Source: Roseateles sp. DAIF2
GTDB lineage: Bacteria > Pseudomonadota > Gammaproteobacteria > Burkholderiales > Burkholderiaceae_C
Reading direction: 5' to 3'
Assembly: GCF_015624425.1 (NCBI RefSeq)
Contig: NZ_CP049919.1
Coordinates: 744,001-808,000 of the forward strand
Length of the DNA: 64,000 bases
In this document: positions 35,567-44,343 of the stretch, piece after piece
Numbering within the stretch: position 1 is the stretch's first letter
How the letters are laid out: each line of letters opens with the position of its first letter
Position numbers and translations under genes: made by a program
Notes under the pieces: generated by a model
The model's input: the letters and a program-made list of their open reading frames with translations, nothing else
The model's database searches: none
What the model was told of the DNA's origin: nothing

Positions 35567-36661
35567 TCAGGTGATTTGTTCGAGCAGGGCGGGGCTCAGG
35601 TCCGGATGCACCGTGGCCTCGGTCTGCAGGGTCAGGGCAGACAGGGCCAGGCCGCGGCGGCAGGCCAGGGCCAGGTCTTGCGGGTCGCGGTACAGCGAGA
35701 TCGCGACGCCGGCGGCGAAGGCATCGCCGGCGCCGGTGACCTCGCGCACCGCCACCCGCGGCGCGGGCAGGGCGCTCAGCCTGGGCGCGTCGCCGCCGCC
35801 GTGCAGCACGCCGGCCTGGCCGCGCGTCACCACCAGCTGGGCCAGGCCGCGCGCGCGCAGGGTGGCCCAGGCGGCGTCGAAATCGGCCTCGCGCTTGAGC
35901 GGGCGGTCGACCAGCGCGGCCAGCTCGCCGGCGTTCAGCAGCAGGCATTGCACGCCGTGCAGCTCGCGCGGCAGGCGGCCGATCTTCGGCGCCGAGACGG
36001 CCACCACCAGCAGCGGCCGCTGCTGGACCCGGCTCTCGGCCACCAGCAGGGCCACGCTGTCGGGCGGCAGATTGAGGTCGATCACGGTCAGGCCGGCGCC
36101 GGCGCGCTGCGGCGCGGCCTGCTGCAGGAACTCGGGCGTCAGCGCCTCGGTGACGGCCATCTCGGCCAGCGCCAGCACCATCGCGCCCTTGGGATCCAGC
36201 ACCGCGGTGTAGCTGCCGGTGGCCTGGCCGGCCAGGCGCAGCGAGGCGGTGACATCGACGCCCAGCGCCTGCAGCTCGTCCAGCAGCGCGCGCCCGGCCG
36301 CGTCGTCGCCGACGGCGCTGAGCAGGCGCACCGGCGCGCCCAGGCGCGCCAGGTTCTCGGCCACATTGCGGGCCACGCCGCCGGGCGTCTCGCGCTGCTC
36401 GGCCGGGTTCGATTCGCCCATCTGCAGCGGCTTCAGGCTGCGCAGCTTGCGATCCAGATTGCTGCCGCCGATGCAGACGATCGGCGCTGCCGCCGGCGGC
36501 AGCACATAGGCGCGGCCCAGCAGCCGGCCCTCGCGCGTCAGGCCCGCCACATGGCCGGCCACCGCCGAGCGCGACAGCGCCAGCCGTTCGGCCAGCTCCT
36601 GCTGGCCGACGAAGGGATTGGCGCGGATCAGGGCGAGCAGCTGCTCTTTCTTGCTGTCCAT
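35567..36661 (-). CDS. psuK: PfkB-family pseudouridine kinase with N-terminal winged helix
   Basis: 364 aa. Residues 1-55 form a winged HTH (QELAERLALSRSAVAGHVAG), then a PfkB sugar/nucleoside kinase domain with CIGGSNLDRKLRSL, the ETPGGVARNVAENLARLG signature and the ATP/anion-hole motif VTGAGDAFAAGV. The position before psuG identifies it as pseudouridine kinase. The fused DNA-binding domain suggests that the enzyme controls its own operon; two exact 12-bp repeats directly upstream are candidate operators. Confidence 0.9.
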   Translation of the reverse strand: MDSKKEQLLALIRANPFVGQQELAERLALSRSAVAGHVAGLTREGRLLGRAYVLPPAAAPIVCIGGSNLDRKLRSLKPLQMGESNPAEQRETPGGVARNVAENLARLGAPVRLLSAVGDDAAGRALLDELQALGVDVTASLRLAGQATGSYTAVLDPKGAMVLALAEMAVTEALTPEFLQQAAPQRAGAGLTVIDLNLPPDSVALLVAESRVQQRPLLVVAVSAPKIGRLPRELHGVQCLLLNAGELAALVDRPLKREADFDAAWATLRARGLAQLVVTRGQAGVLHGGGDAPRLSALPAPRVAVREVTGAGDAFAAGVAISLYRDPQDLALACRRGLALSALTLQTEATVHPDLSPALLEQIT

Positions 36662-36675
36662 GCCCGCATCGTATC

Positions 36676-36706
36676 AAACAATTGTCCTTTGATAAAACAA
36701 TTGTCC
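36676..36706 (-). promoter_or_regulatory. Tandem 12-bp repeats upstream of psuK
   Basis: AAACAATTGTCC occurs twice on the + strand (36676-36687 and 36695-36706), 19 bp apart, each containing the palindrome ACAATTGT. The pair begins 15 bp upstream of the psuK start and lies in an A/T-rich island. It is the only obvious regulatory DNA for the psuKG operon and a plausible binding site for the winged helix of PsuK itself. Confidence 0.55.
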
Positions 36707-36721
36707 AAAATGGTGCGGGGC

Positions 36722-38008
36722 TCAGGGCAGCAGCCGGCGCTTCTGCGCATACATCGCCGCGTCGGAGCGGCCCATCAGCGCCTCGGCAGTCCGGCCGTCG
36801 CTGCCGTACAGCGCGACGCCGATGCTGGCCGTCACCGCCAGGCGCTGGCCGCCCAGCAGCAGCGGCTGGCGCAGCGCCCGACCGACGCGCTCGGCGATGC
36901 GCTGGGCGTCACCCTGCTGCTGCACGCCGGGCAGCAGCAACAGGAACTCGTCGCCGGCCAGGCGAGCGACGAAGTCGTCGGCGCTCAGCGCATGGCGCAG
37001 GCGCTGCGCGATCGCGCACAGCAGCTGGTCGCCCACCGCATGGCCCAGGCTGTCGTTGACCTGCTTGAAGCGGTCCAGGTCGACGAACAGCAGCGCGAAG
37101 CCCGGTGCGCCGCTCGCGCCGGCGCGCTCGATCTCGGCGCGCAGGCGCTGCTCGGCCTGGCTGCGGTTGGGCAGGCCGGTCAGCGCGTCGTGCAGGGCCA
37201 GCTGCTGCAGCTCCAGGCGTTCCAGCTCGGCCGACAGGTCGCGCACCACGCCGACGAAGCGGACCGCGGTGTCGTCGCTGATGTCGGCCACGGTCAGCTG
37301 CATCGGGAACTGCGAGCCGTCGCGGCGCTGCGCGGTCTCCATGCGGCCGATGCCGACCATGCGCGCGCGGCCGGTGCGCAGGTAGTCGGCGATGTAGCGC
37401 CCATGCTTGTGGCCGTGGCGCGGCGGCATCAGCAGGCTGACGTTCTGGCCGATCACGTCTTCGGCGCTCCAGCCGAACAGGCGCTCGGCCGCGCTGTTGA
37501 AGGAGCGCAGGGTGCCGCGCTCGTCGATGATGATCACGCCCTCCGAGACGCGATCCAGCGCGCTCTTGCAGACGCGCCGCAACGACACCAGGCGGCGCAC
37601 CGCGATCAGGCGCTCGCGCAGCGCCTGCGGCGCGAAGGGCTTGGCGATGAAGTAGTCGACCATGCCGCTGGCCTTGCGCTGCAGCAGCTGCAGCAGTTCG
37701 GCGCTGCCGCCCAGCACCAGCAGCGGCAGCCAGTCCTTGTACAGGTCCTCGCGCAGCTGCAGCACCAGGGCCAGCAGCGCGACGCGGCCGATCGCCTCGT
37801 CGATCAGCAGCAGCTCGACCCGGCCGGGCTGCAGCAGCAGGGTCTCGGCCGCGGCCGCATCGGCGGCATGCAGCAGCTCGAGGCCAAGCGCGGCGCGCTG
37901 CGCGCGCAGGCGCTGCGCCAGCGCGAGGTCCGGCGAGACCAGCAGCAGGCGCAGCGCGGCGCGGCGGGCCTGATCAGGAGCCGGTGGCGGCGTAGGTGGC
38001 CCGCTCAT
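36722..38008 (-). CDS. Response regulator with PAS and GGDEF domains
   Basis: 428 aa. Residues about 18-140 form a receiver-like domain (ALRLLLVSPDLALAQRLRAQ; Asp in LLLIDEAIG as phosphoacceptor; KPF motif in FIAKPFAP). A PAS domain (about 155-270, ALDRVSEGVIIIDERG) and a GGDEF domain (about 285-425) follow. The signature is AGDEF (ARLAGDEFL), a variant reported active in some cyclases. The ATG overlaps the stop of the HD-GYP gene upstream by 4 bp, so the pair is translated together: one makes and the other probably degrades c-di-GMP. Confidence 0.87.
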   Translation of the reverse strand: MSGPPTPPPAPDQARRAALRLLLVSPDLALAQRLRAQRAALGLELLHAADAAAAETLLLQPGRVELLLIDEAIGRVALLALVLQLREDLYKDWLPLLVLGGSAELLQLLQRKASGMVDYFIAKPFAPQALRERLIAVRRLVSLRRVCKSALDRVSEGVIIIDERGTLRSFNSAAERLFGWSAEDVIGQNVSLLMPPRHGHKHGRYIADYLRTGRARMVGIGRMETAQRRDGSQFPMQLTVADISDDTAVRFVGVVRDLSAELERLELQQLALHDALTGLPNRSQAEQRLRAEIERAGASGAPGFALLFVDLDRFKQVNDSLGHAVGDQLLCAIAQRLRHALSADDFVARLAGDEFLLLLPGVQQQGDAQRIAERVGRALRQPLLLGGQRLAVTASIGVALYGSDGRTAEALMGRSDAAMYAQKRRLLP

Positions 38009-39087
38009 GGCGTCGCGGTATCGCTCAGGCGCCGCAGCAGGCCCAGCACCTCGGCCAGGCAGCGCTCCAGCGCGGCCACCACCGCCGGGTCGAAATGGCT
38101 GCCGCTGTGCGCGCGGATGAAGTCCAGCGCGCGCTCCAGCGGCCAGGCCTGCTTGTAAGGGCGCTCCGAGGTCAGCGCGTCCAGCACATCGGTCACCGCG
38201 ACGATGCGCGCCGCCAGCGGGATCGCCGCGCCAGCGATGCCCTGCGGATAGCCGCTGCCGTCCCATCGCTCATGGTGGTGCAGCGCGATCTCGGCCGCCA
38301 TCGCCAGCAGCTCGTTGGCCTCGGCGCCCGGCGCGTTGAGGATGGCCGCGCCCTTGACCGTGTGCTGCTGCATGATCGCGCGCTCGGCCGGCGTCAGCGG
38401 GCCGGGCTTGAGCAGGATGCTGTCGGGGATCGCGATCTTGCCGACATCGTGCAGCGGGCTGGCGTTCAGCATCAGCTCGCAGGCCTCCTCGTCCCAGCCC
38501 AGCTCGCGCGCCAGCATCGCCGAGGCATGGCTCATGCGCAGGATATGGGCGCCAGTCTCGTTGTCGCGGAACTCGGCGGCGCGCCCCAGCATGCGCAGGA
38601 TGTCCAGGCGCGACTGGCGCAGCGCGCGGGTTCTCTGCTGCACCGTCGCCTCCAGTTCGGCCTTCTGGCTGCGCAGCAGACGCCGGCTGTGGTGGCCGGC
38701 GGTGTGCAGGCGGATGCGCAGCAGCAGCTCGCCGACGTCGAAGGGCTTGGTCACATAGTCGCTGGCGCCCGCGCTCAGCGCGCGCACCTGGTTGCCGCGC
38801 CGCGCGTCGCCGCTGACGACGAGCAGCGGCGGCGTGTGCTCGCCATACTGCGCGGCCAGCAGCTCCAGCACCTGCCAGCCGCTCAGATGCGGCAGGTCCA
38901 GGTCGATCAGCACCAGGTCGAACTCGCGCTCGGCGCAGATCGCCGCCAGCTCGCGCGGGTCGGACACCAGGGTCGGCGGCGCGAAGCCCGCCATGCGGAT
39001 CAGCTCGTCCAGCAGCTGCAGGGATGGGCGGTCGTCGTCGATCACCAGGATGCGGCCATGCGCGGCCGGCGGGGGCATCGGGGCCAA
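38005..39087 (-). CDS. Response regulator with HD-GYP phosphodiesterase domain
   Basis: 360 aa. Receiver domain (about 10-130) with acidic pocket VIDDDRPS, phosphoacceptor Asp in LVLIDLDLPHLSGW and KPF. A linker coiled coil (135-165) leads to the HD-GYP domain with NASPLHDVGKIAIPD and HHHERWDGSGYPQG, so c-di-GMP hydrolysis is expected. The TTG start at 39087 is chosen because GGAGGA lies 10 nt before it; an ATG three codons downstream (39078) is the alternative. Its partner sensor kinase is not in the window. Confidence 0.88.
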   Translation of the reverse strand: MAPMPPPAAHGRILVIDDDRPSLQLLDELIRMAGFAPPTLVSDPRELAAICAEREFDLVLIDLDLPHLSGWQVLELLAAQYGEHTPPLLVVSGDARRGNQVRALSAGASDYVTKPFDVGELLLRIRLHTAGHHSRRLLRSQKAELEATVQQRTRALRQSRLDILRMLGRAAEFRDNETGAHILRMSHASAMLARELGWDEEACELMLNASPLHDVGKIAIPDSILLKPGPLTPAERAIMQQHTVKGAAILNAPGAEANELLAMAAEIALHHHERWDGSGYPQGIAGAAIPLAARIVAVTDVLDALTSERPYKQAWPLERALDFIRAHSGSHFDPAVVAALERCLAEVLGLLRRLSDTATP

Positions 39088-39352
39088 GGTGCTGCGTTCC
39101 TCCTCGGGGCGTTTTGCGAATCATCGTCCGGCCGCTTGAGCTGCGGCAGGGCCGGCGATGAGCCTAGTCAAATGATCTTGCAATAAGGTTTGATAGCGAA
39201 CGATCGGTGTTAGCGCTAGGCGACGACGGGTTCGTGCGAGACGCGGCCCATTCCTGGCGCGCGGGTGAGATTGACGCCGGCCGTGGTGCCGTGGCTATGA
39301 TGCCGGCGCGATATGTGCGGCCTACGGCCGTGGCGTCGCGAGCACTTGCACC

Positions 39353-39805
39353 ATGTCAATGAACGATGCCCTGGAAGCGCTGTATAGCAGCCCCGAATTT
39401 CTGATCCGGCGCGCCCACCAGATCGCCGGTGCGGCGTTCGCCGAGGCCTGCGCCGGTCTCGACCTGACGCCGGCGCAATACGGCGCGCTCGTCGCGCTGC
39501 GCCAGGGCGCGCCGCTGGGGCAGAACGAGCTGGGCCGGCTGATCGCGCTGGACCGCGCGACCATCTCGCTGGTGGTGCGGCTGCTGCGCGAGCGCGGCTT
39601 GGTCGAGGCGATGGCCGACGCCGGCGACCGCCGCCGCACCCTGCTGGCGCTGACGCGCGCGGGCCGGCAACTGCTGGCGCGTGCCGAGAAGCGCTGCGCG
39701 CGCTCCGGCGCGGCGCTGCTGTCGGTGTTCGAGCCGCGCCAGGCCGCCACCTTCCTGGAGCTGCTGGCGCTGCTGGACGCCGCGCATGGCGGCGGCGCGC
39801 AGTAG
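39353..39805 (+). CDS. MarR family transcriptional regulator
   Basis: 150-aa winged-helix protein. The DNA-binding core is GQNELGRLIALDRATISLVV, followed by the wing residues ADAGDRRRTLLALT that typify MarR proteins. It probably senses a small aromatic or oxidant. No obvious target beyond the adjacent GyrI-like and AraC genes on the same strand. Two close in-frame ATGs (39353, 39359) are possible starts. Confidence 0.88.
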   Translation: MSMNDALEALYSSPEFLIRRAHQIAGAAFAEACAGLDLTPAQYGALVALRQGAPLGQNELGRLIALDRATISLVVRLLRERGLVEAMADAGDRRRTLLALTRAGRQLLARAEKRCARSGAALLSVFEPRQAATFLELLALLDAAHGGGAQ

Positions 39806-39896
39806 TCTTGCGGCGGCAAGTGCGCAAGAAATGTACGCTCGCGCTGGTTAGGCTGAAGGCTCCTGTTCAACCCCACCTTTCCAGGGAGCATTCGCG

Positions 39897-40376
39897 ATGA
39901 CGACGAGCAAGATGACGACCGAGCAACAGACCCAGGCCCTGCATGTGATCGGCCTGGAGCTGCGCACCTCGAACCAGCAGGCCTTCAGCACCATCCCGGC
40001 CCATTGGCGGCGCTTCACCGAAGAGGCGGTGCTGCAGCGGCTGGCCGGCCGGATCGGCGAGGAGGTCTATGCGGTCTATACCCATTTCGAGCATGCCGGG
40101 CGCAACAACGAGGGCCTGTATTCGCTGGTGATCGGCGCGGCGATGCCGGCCGGGGCCGAGGTGCCGGCCGGGCTGACGCGCGTCGTCGCGCCGGCCTCGG
40201 CGCGCGCGGTGTTCCCGGTCGAGGCCGGGCGCTTCGATCTGGTCGGGCCGGCCTGGCAGGAGATCTGGCAGCGCCGGGAGCTGCGCAAGACCTATGTGGC
40301 CGACTATGAGCGCTACCGCGCCGATGGCGCGATCGAGATCTGCATCGGCATCGAGCCGGGGGCCGCCGCCGCATGA
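39897..40376 (+). CDS. Stand-alone GyrI-like / AraC effector-binding domain protein
   Basis: 159-aa protein built only of the GyrI-like small-molecule-binding fold (LHVIGLELRTSNQQAFSTIP ... VPAGLTRVVAPASARAVFPV ... DGAIEICIGIE). AGGGAG precedes the ATG. It overlaps the downstream AraC gene, which carries the same type of domain, by 4 bp. It could scavenge or present an effector to that regulator. Confidence 0.82.
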   Translation: MTTSKMTTEQQTQALHVIGLELRTSNQQAFSTIPAHWRRFTEEAVLQRLAGRIGEEVYAVYTHFEHAGRNNEGLYSLVIGAAMPAGAEVPAGLTRVVAPASARAVFPVEAGRFDLVGPAWQEIWQRRELRKTYVADYERYRADGAIEICIGIEPGAAAA

Positions 40377-41230
40377 CGATCCTGCCGCGCCAGCGTTGCG
40401 ACTATCTGGAACGCATCGGCCGGGTCATGGCCTATCTGCACGACCATCTGGCCGAGGAGATCAGCCTGGAGCGGCTGGCCGAGGTGGCGCATCTCTCGCC
40501 CTACCACTGGCACCGCGTCTACCACGCGCTGCAGGGCGAGACGATCGCGCAGACCCTGCGCCGGCTGCGCCTGCAGCGCGGCTCGGCCTATCTGGCCAAC
40601 ACCGGGCTGGCGGTGGCGGAAATCGCCCGGCGCTGCGGCTATCCGAACGCGCAGTCCTTCACCCGGGCCTTCCGCGGCGCCTTCGGCTGCGGCCCGAGCG
40701 AGTACCGCGCGCGCGGCAGCCATGTGGCCTTCCGCTCCGGTGGCAGCGCGCCGCTGGAGGCCGGCTACCAGGTCGAGCTGCGCCGGGTGCCGGCGCTGGT
40801 GCTGGCGGGCCTGCCGCATCGCGGCTCCTATATGGGCGTCGGCAAGGCCTTCGAGCTGGCCTATGCGAAGCTCGCCGCGGTCGGCCTGGCGCGGCCCGAC
40901 AGCCGCTGGCTGGCGGTTTATCTGGACGACCCGGCGGCGGTGCCGGAGGCACAGCTGGCCTCGCGCGCCGGGCTGGTGGTGCCGGCGGATGCGGAGCCGC
41001 CGCCGCCGCTGCAGCGCTGGGAGCTCGGCGATTGCGAATGCGCGGTGCTGCGGCACCGCGGCCCCTACGCGACGATGCGCGCGGCCTACCAATGGCTGTA
41101 CGGCCATTGGCTGGTGCAGTCCGGGCGCGAGGCGGCCGATGCGCCGGTGTTCGAGGAATACCTGAACCATCCGCGCATGACCGCGCCGGCCGAGCTCTTG
41201 ACCGATATCTATCTGCCGCTCGCGCCCTGA
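40373..41230 (+). CDS. AraC family regulator with GyrI-like effector domain
   Basis: 285 aa. Two HTH motifs of the AraC type lie at residues about 15-115 (LERLAEVAHLSPYHWHRVYH and LAVAEIARRCGYPNAQSFTR). A C-terminal GyrI-like domain (about 125-285) binds a ligand, as in Rob/SoxS-like multidrug regulators. Translationally coupled to the stand-alone GyrI-like gene. Its 3' end overlaps the OYE pseudogene's 3' end by 22 bp. Confidence 0.9.
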   Translation: MTILPRQRCDYLERIGRVMAYLHDHLAEEISLERLAEVAHLSPYHWHRVYHALQGETIAQTLRRLRLQRGSAYLANTGLAVAEIARRCGYPNAQSFTRAFRGAFGCGPSEYRARGSHVAFRSGGSAPLEAGYQVELRRVPALVLAGLPHRGSYMGVGKAFELAYAKLAAVGLARPDSRWLAVYLDDPAAVPEAQLASRAGLVVPADAEPPPPLQRWELGDCECAVLRHRGPYATMRAAYQWLYGHWLVQSGREAADAPVFEEYLNHPRMTAPAELLTDIYLPLAP

Positions 41231-42359
41231 GCGTCGGTATGGCGCGCGGCCCAGCGCTGGTAGCGGCGGCTGCGGCAGGCATTGGCGAGCTGCTGCTGGA
41301 TCAGCGCGCGCAGCGGCGAGACGCCGGGCGCGGGGCGCCGGCCGCGGGCGAGCCGGTTCAGCTGGAACTTCACCGCTGCCATAGTGGCCAGCGAGGCCAG
41401 CGCCTTGTTCTTCCAGCGGATCGGGCGCAGCGCCGGCGCGCTGTCCTGGCCGTCCTGCCAGCGGCGCGGCAGATCGGGCGCGAGCGCCAGCGCGGTGCCG
41501 ATGCCCACCATGTCCACGCCGCTGGAGACAACCCGCTCGGCGACGGCCAGGCGGCGCACGCCGCCGGTCACCATCACCGGCATTCGTGCGATGGCGCGGA
41601 TGTCGCGCGCGAACTCGACGAAATAGGCCTCGCGCGCGAGCGTGCGGCCGTCGCGGGCCTCGCCCTGCATCGCCGGCGCCTCGTAGCTGCCGCCCGACAG
41701 CTCGACCAGGTCGACCTCCAGCAGGTTCAGCATCTGCACGACCCGGCGCGCCTCGTCGGCGCTGAAGCCGCCGCGCTGGAAATCGGCCGAGTTCAGCTTG
41801 ACCGCGACCGCGAAGCCCGGCGACACGGCGGCGCGCACCGCCGTCACCACCTCCAGCAGCAGCCGCGCGCGGTTCTCCAGCGAGCCGCCCCAGGCATCGC
41901 TGCGCCGGTTGCTCAGCGGCGAGAGGAACTGGCTCAGCAGATAGCCATGCGCCGCATGGATCTCGACGCCGCTGAAGCCGGCCTGCTCGGCCAGCTGCGC
42001 CGTCCTGGCGAAGCGGCGGATCACCTCGGCGATCACCGCCTCGGTCATGGCCTGCGGCGGGCTGAAATGCCTGGACATGGCGTCCAGGTCCAGCGCCACC
42101 GCCGGAACTTGTCCAGTTGGGCCTCGTCCTCCAGCACGACGCCGCCCGGCCCGGTCATGGCCCGGCCGTCGACCATCACATTGCCGGTGATCAGCAGGCC
42201 GGTGCCGCCCTCGGCCCAGGCCTGGTACAGGCGCATCAGGGCCTCGGACGGGGCCTGGTCCGCATCGGCCATGTTCTCCTCCATAGCGGCCTTGGCGATG
42301 CGGTTCGGGAGGCTGGAGCCGTTGGGGAGCCGGAGCGGCGCAAATACCGTTGTCTTCAT
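41209..42359 (-). pseudogene. NADH:flavin oxidoreductase (old yellow enzyme family), internal deletion and frameshift
   Basis: The reading frame from 42359 (MKTTVFAPLRLPNGSSLPNR) encodes the normal OYE N-terminus up to EDEAQLDKFRRW, then runs out of frame near 42096-42104. A different frame resumes with VALDLDAMSRHFSPP and continues through EIHAAHGYLLSQFLSPLSNR and VTGGVRRL to the normal C-terminus. About 30 codons expected between these parts, including the conserved QINHPGRQ flavin/substrate segment, are absent. This is a deletion with frameshift, not only a base-call slip. The enzyme should be non-functional unless it is an assembly error. Confidence 0.8.
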
Positions 42360-42389
42360 GATGAGCGGACCTCGCTTGACGATGGCTGC

Positions 42390-42420
42390 ACTCTAAGATT
42401 GAAGCTAACTTTAAGGTCAA
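42390..42420 (-). promoter_or_regulatory. MerR-type promoter for the OYE pseudogene
   Basis: On the minus strand, -35 TTGACC (42420-42415) and -10 TAGAGT (42395-42390) are separated by 19 bp, the over-long spacing typical of MerR-activated promoters. The spacer carries a dyad (TTGACCTTAAAGTTAGCTTCAA). It lies between the pseudogene and the divergent MerR gene. Confidence 0.65.
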
Positions 42421-42438
42421 GCCTTTCCGGAGTCGGGC

Positions 42439-42870
42439 ATGAAGATCGGTGAACTGGCCAGGCGCAGCGGCCTGAGCCCCTCGCGCATCCGCTTCTACGA
42501 GTCGAGCGGGCTGATCCGCGGCGTCGAGCGCCGGGAGAACGGCTACCGCGTCTACGGCCCGCAGGCGCTGTGGACCCTGGAGATCATCACCAGCGCCCAG
42601 GGCGCCGGCTTCTCGCTGGACGAGATCCGCAGCCTGCTGCCCGACGCGCAGAGCCAATGGCAGCATGCGGAACTGCTGGCCAGCCTGGAGCGCAAGCTGG
42701 CCGAGATCGACGCGCTGCAGCAGCGCCTGACGCAGAACCGGGCGCAGCTGCTGGTGGCGATCGAGAGCGTCAGGCACCGCCCCGAGGAGCTGCCCTGCAC
42801 CGACCGCGCCCAATGGGTGCTGGGCCAGCTGCGCGAGGGGCCGGCGGCCGAGGACGACCCGCCTCGTTAG
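42439..42870 (+). CDS. MerR family transcriptional regulator
   Basis: 143 aa. Winged-helix N-terminus (MKIGELARRSGLSPSRIRFY, residues 1-70) followed by a long dimerisation helix (about 80-118). The single Cys near residue 120 does not suggest a metal site of the MerR/CueR type, so an organic or redox inducer is more likely. GGAG lies 9 nt before the ATG. Divergent from the OYE pseudogene, which was presumably its target. Confidence 0.9.
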   Translation: MKIGELARRSGLSPSRIRFYESSGLIRGVERRENGYRVYGPQALWTLEIITSAQGAGFSLDEIRSLLPDAQSQWQHAELLASLERKLAEIDALQQRLTQNRAQLLVAIESVRHRPEELPCTDRAQWVLGQLREGPAAEDDPPR

Positions 42871-42942
42871 CGCCCCGCGAGCGCGCGCAGGCTACGATGC
42901 CGCGCGCAATTCCCAACTCTTTCCTCCCAAGCCGTGAATCCC

Positions 42943-43605
42943 ATGTCGTCGCACCCGCTCCCGCCGCAGGCCTTCATCGTCGATCTCGACGGCACCCTGG
43001 TCGACACCCTGGGCGACTTCGTCGCGGTGCTGAACGAGGTGCTGGCCGAGCTGGCGCTGCCGGCGGTGGCGCGCGACTTCGTCGAGCGGACCGTCGGGCG
43101 CGGCAGCGAGCATCTGATCCGCTCGACCCTGGCCGAGGTCGGCGCCGCGCCGGCGCTGTACGAGCAGGCCTGGGCGCGCTACCAGCATCATTACGAGCGG
43201 CTCAACGGCCAGTTCTCGGACCTGTTCCCCGGCACGCGCGAGGGGCTGGAGCGGCTGCGCGCGCTGGGCCTGCCGATGGCCTGCCTGACCAACAAGCCGG
43301 CCGCCTTCGCGCGCGGCCTGCTGGCCAGCAAGGACCTGGCGGGTTATTTCGATCAGGTGTTCGGCGGCGACGACTTCGCGCGCAAGAAGCCCGATCCGCT
43401 GCCGCTGCTGAAAACCTGCGAGGCGCTGGGCACGCCGCCCGGCGCCACCTGGATGATCGGCGACAGCAGCAACGACGCGCAGGCCGCGCATGCGGCCGGC
43501 TGCCCGGTGGTGCTGCTGCGCCATGGCTACAACCATGGCGAGCCGATCGATGCGGTGCCGGCCCTGCAGCACCTGGACCGGCTGGACCTGCTTCAGTTGC
43601 CCTGA
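42943..43605 (+). CDS. gph: Phosphoglycolate phosphatase (HAD family)
   Basis: 220-aa HAD hydrolase that dephosphorylates 2-phosphoglycolate. Motif I is VDLDGTLVDT, motif II TNKPAAF, the motif III lysine is in FARKKPDP, and motif IV is MIGDSSNDAQAA. The ATG at 42943 is preferred to a GTG at 42934. It precedes the trp operon as commonly seen in Burkholderiales, although the chalcone-isomerase-like gene intervenes on the opposite strand. Confidence 0.9.
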   Translation: MSSHPLPPQAFIVDLDGTLVDTLGDFVAVLNEVLAELALPAVARDFVERTVGRGSEHLIRSTLAEVGAAPALYEQAWARYQHHYERLNGQFSDLFPGTREGLERLRALGLPMACLTNKPAAFARGLLASKDLAGYFDQVFGGDDFARKKPDPLPLLKTCEALGTPPGATWMIGDSSNDAQAAHAAGCPVVLLRHGYNHGEPIDAVPALQHLDRLDLLQLP

Positions 43606-44198
43606 CGGCCGCTGCTGCGCTGGATGCCCAGCAGGGCGTCCTTCAGGAGCGCGTCGGCCGGGGCCTTGCCCAGCCAGATCTTCAGCAGCACGCTGAAGAA
43701 TTCCGCTTCCTTGATCGGCTCGCCGGCGACGCGGGCGCCGTTGACATAGACCACGGTGCCGGTGCCGGGGATCCACTCGACGCTGAAATGCTCGCCGGTC
43801 GAGAGCTTCTTCTTGGCGGCGAAGATCTCGGCGATGCGCAGCACGCCGGTGATCGCGCGCGCGAACTCCTCGCGCGTCGCGTTCTCCTCCATGCCCTTGG
43901 TGAACAGCTTGCCGAGCTCGTTGCCGTCGATGTCGCGCAGCATCTGGATATGCAGGCGCTTCGGGCCGGTGTTGGCCAGCACCGCCTCGGGCGTGCCGGC
44001 CTTGGCGTTCAGGTACAGGCCGGCGGTGTAGACCTTGAAGATGGCCTTGTAGCGGATGCCGGCGCCGTTGAGCTGCAGCTTCTGGCCCGCGACGTCGGCG
44101 GTCGGTTCGTACTTGACGCCGGCCACGTCCACCGGCTGGGCCAGGGCGGGCCCGGCCAGGCAGCCGGCCAGCAGGGCCGTGATGATGAGGACACGCAT
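43593..44198 (-). CDS. Secreted chalcone-isomerase-like protein
   Basis: 201 aa with a signal peptide (MRVLIITALLAGCLAGPALA, cleavage about residue 20). The rest matches the bacterial chalcone isomerase-like family (LNGAGIRYKAIFKVYTAGLY ... GKLFTKGMEENATREE ... YVNGARVAGEPI), a periplasmic fatty-acid-binding-like fold of unknown role. GGAG lies 6 nt before the ATG at 44198. It overlaps the gph 3' end by 13 bp in convergent orientation. Confidence 0.88.
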   Translation of the reverse strand: MRVLIITALLAGCLAGPALAQPVDVAGVKYEPTADVAGQKLQLNGAGIRYKAIFKVYTAGLYLNAKAGTPEAVLANTGPKRLHIQMLRDIDGNELGKLFTKGMEENATREEFARAITGVLRIAEIFAAKKKLSTGEHFSVEWIPGTGTVVYVNGARVAGEPIKEAEFFSVLLKIWLGKAPADALLKDALLGIQRSSGRQGN

Positions 44199-44343
44199 GT
44201 CTCGCTCCATGGATGGATGCTTGCCCGGTGGGCCGGGGCTGGCCGCGAGTATGGCGCGAACAGCGCACGACTGTCCGTGCGCTGCGTCACGCACAAACCC
44301 TGAACGCGGACTTTGCGGCCGGGCTGCTACACTGCGCCGCATC

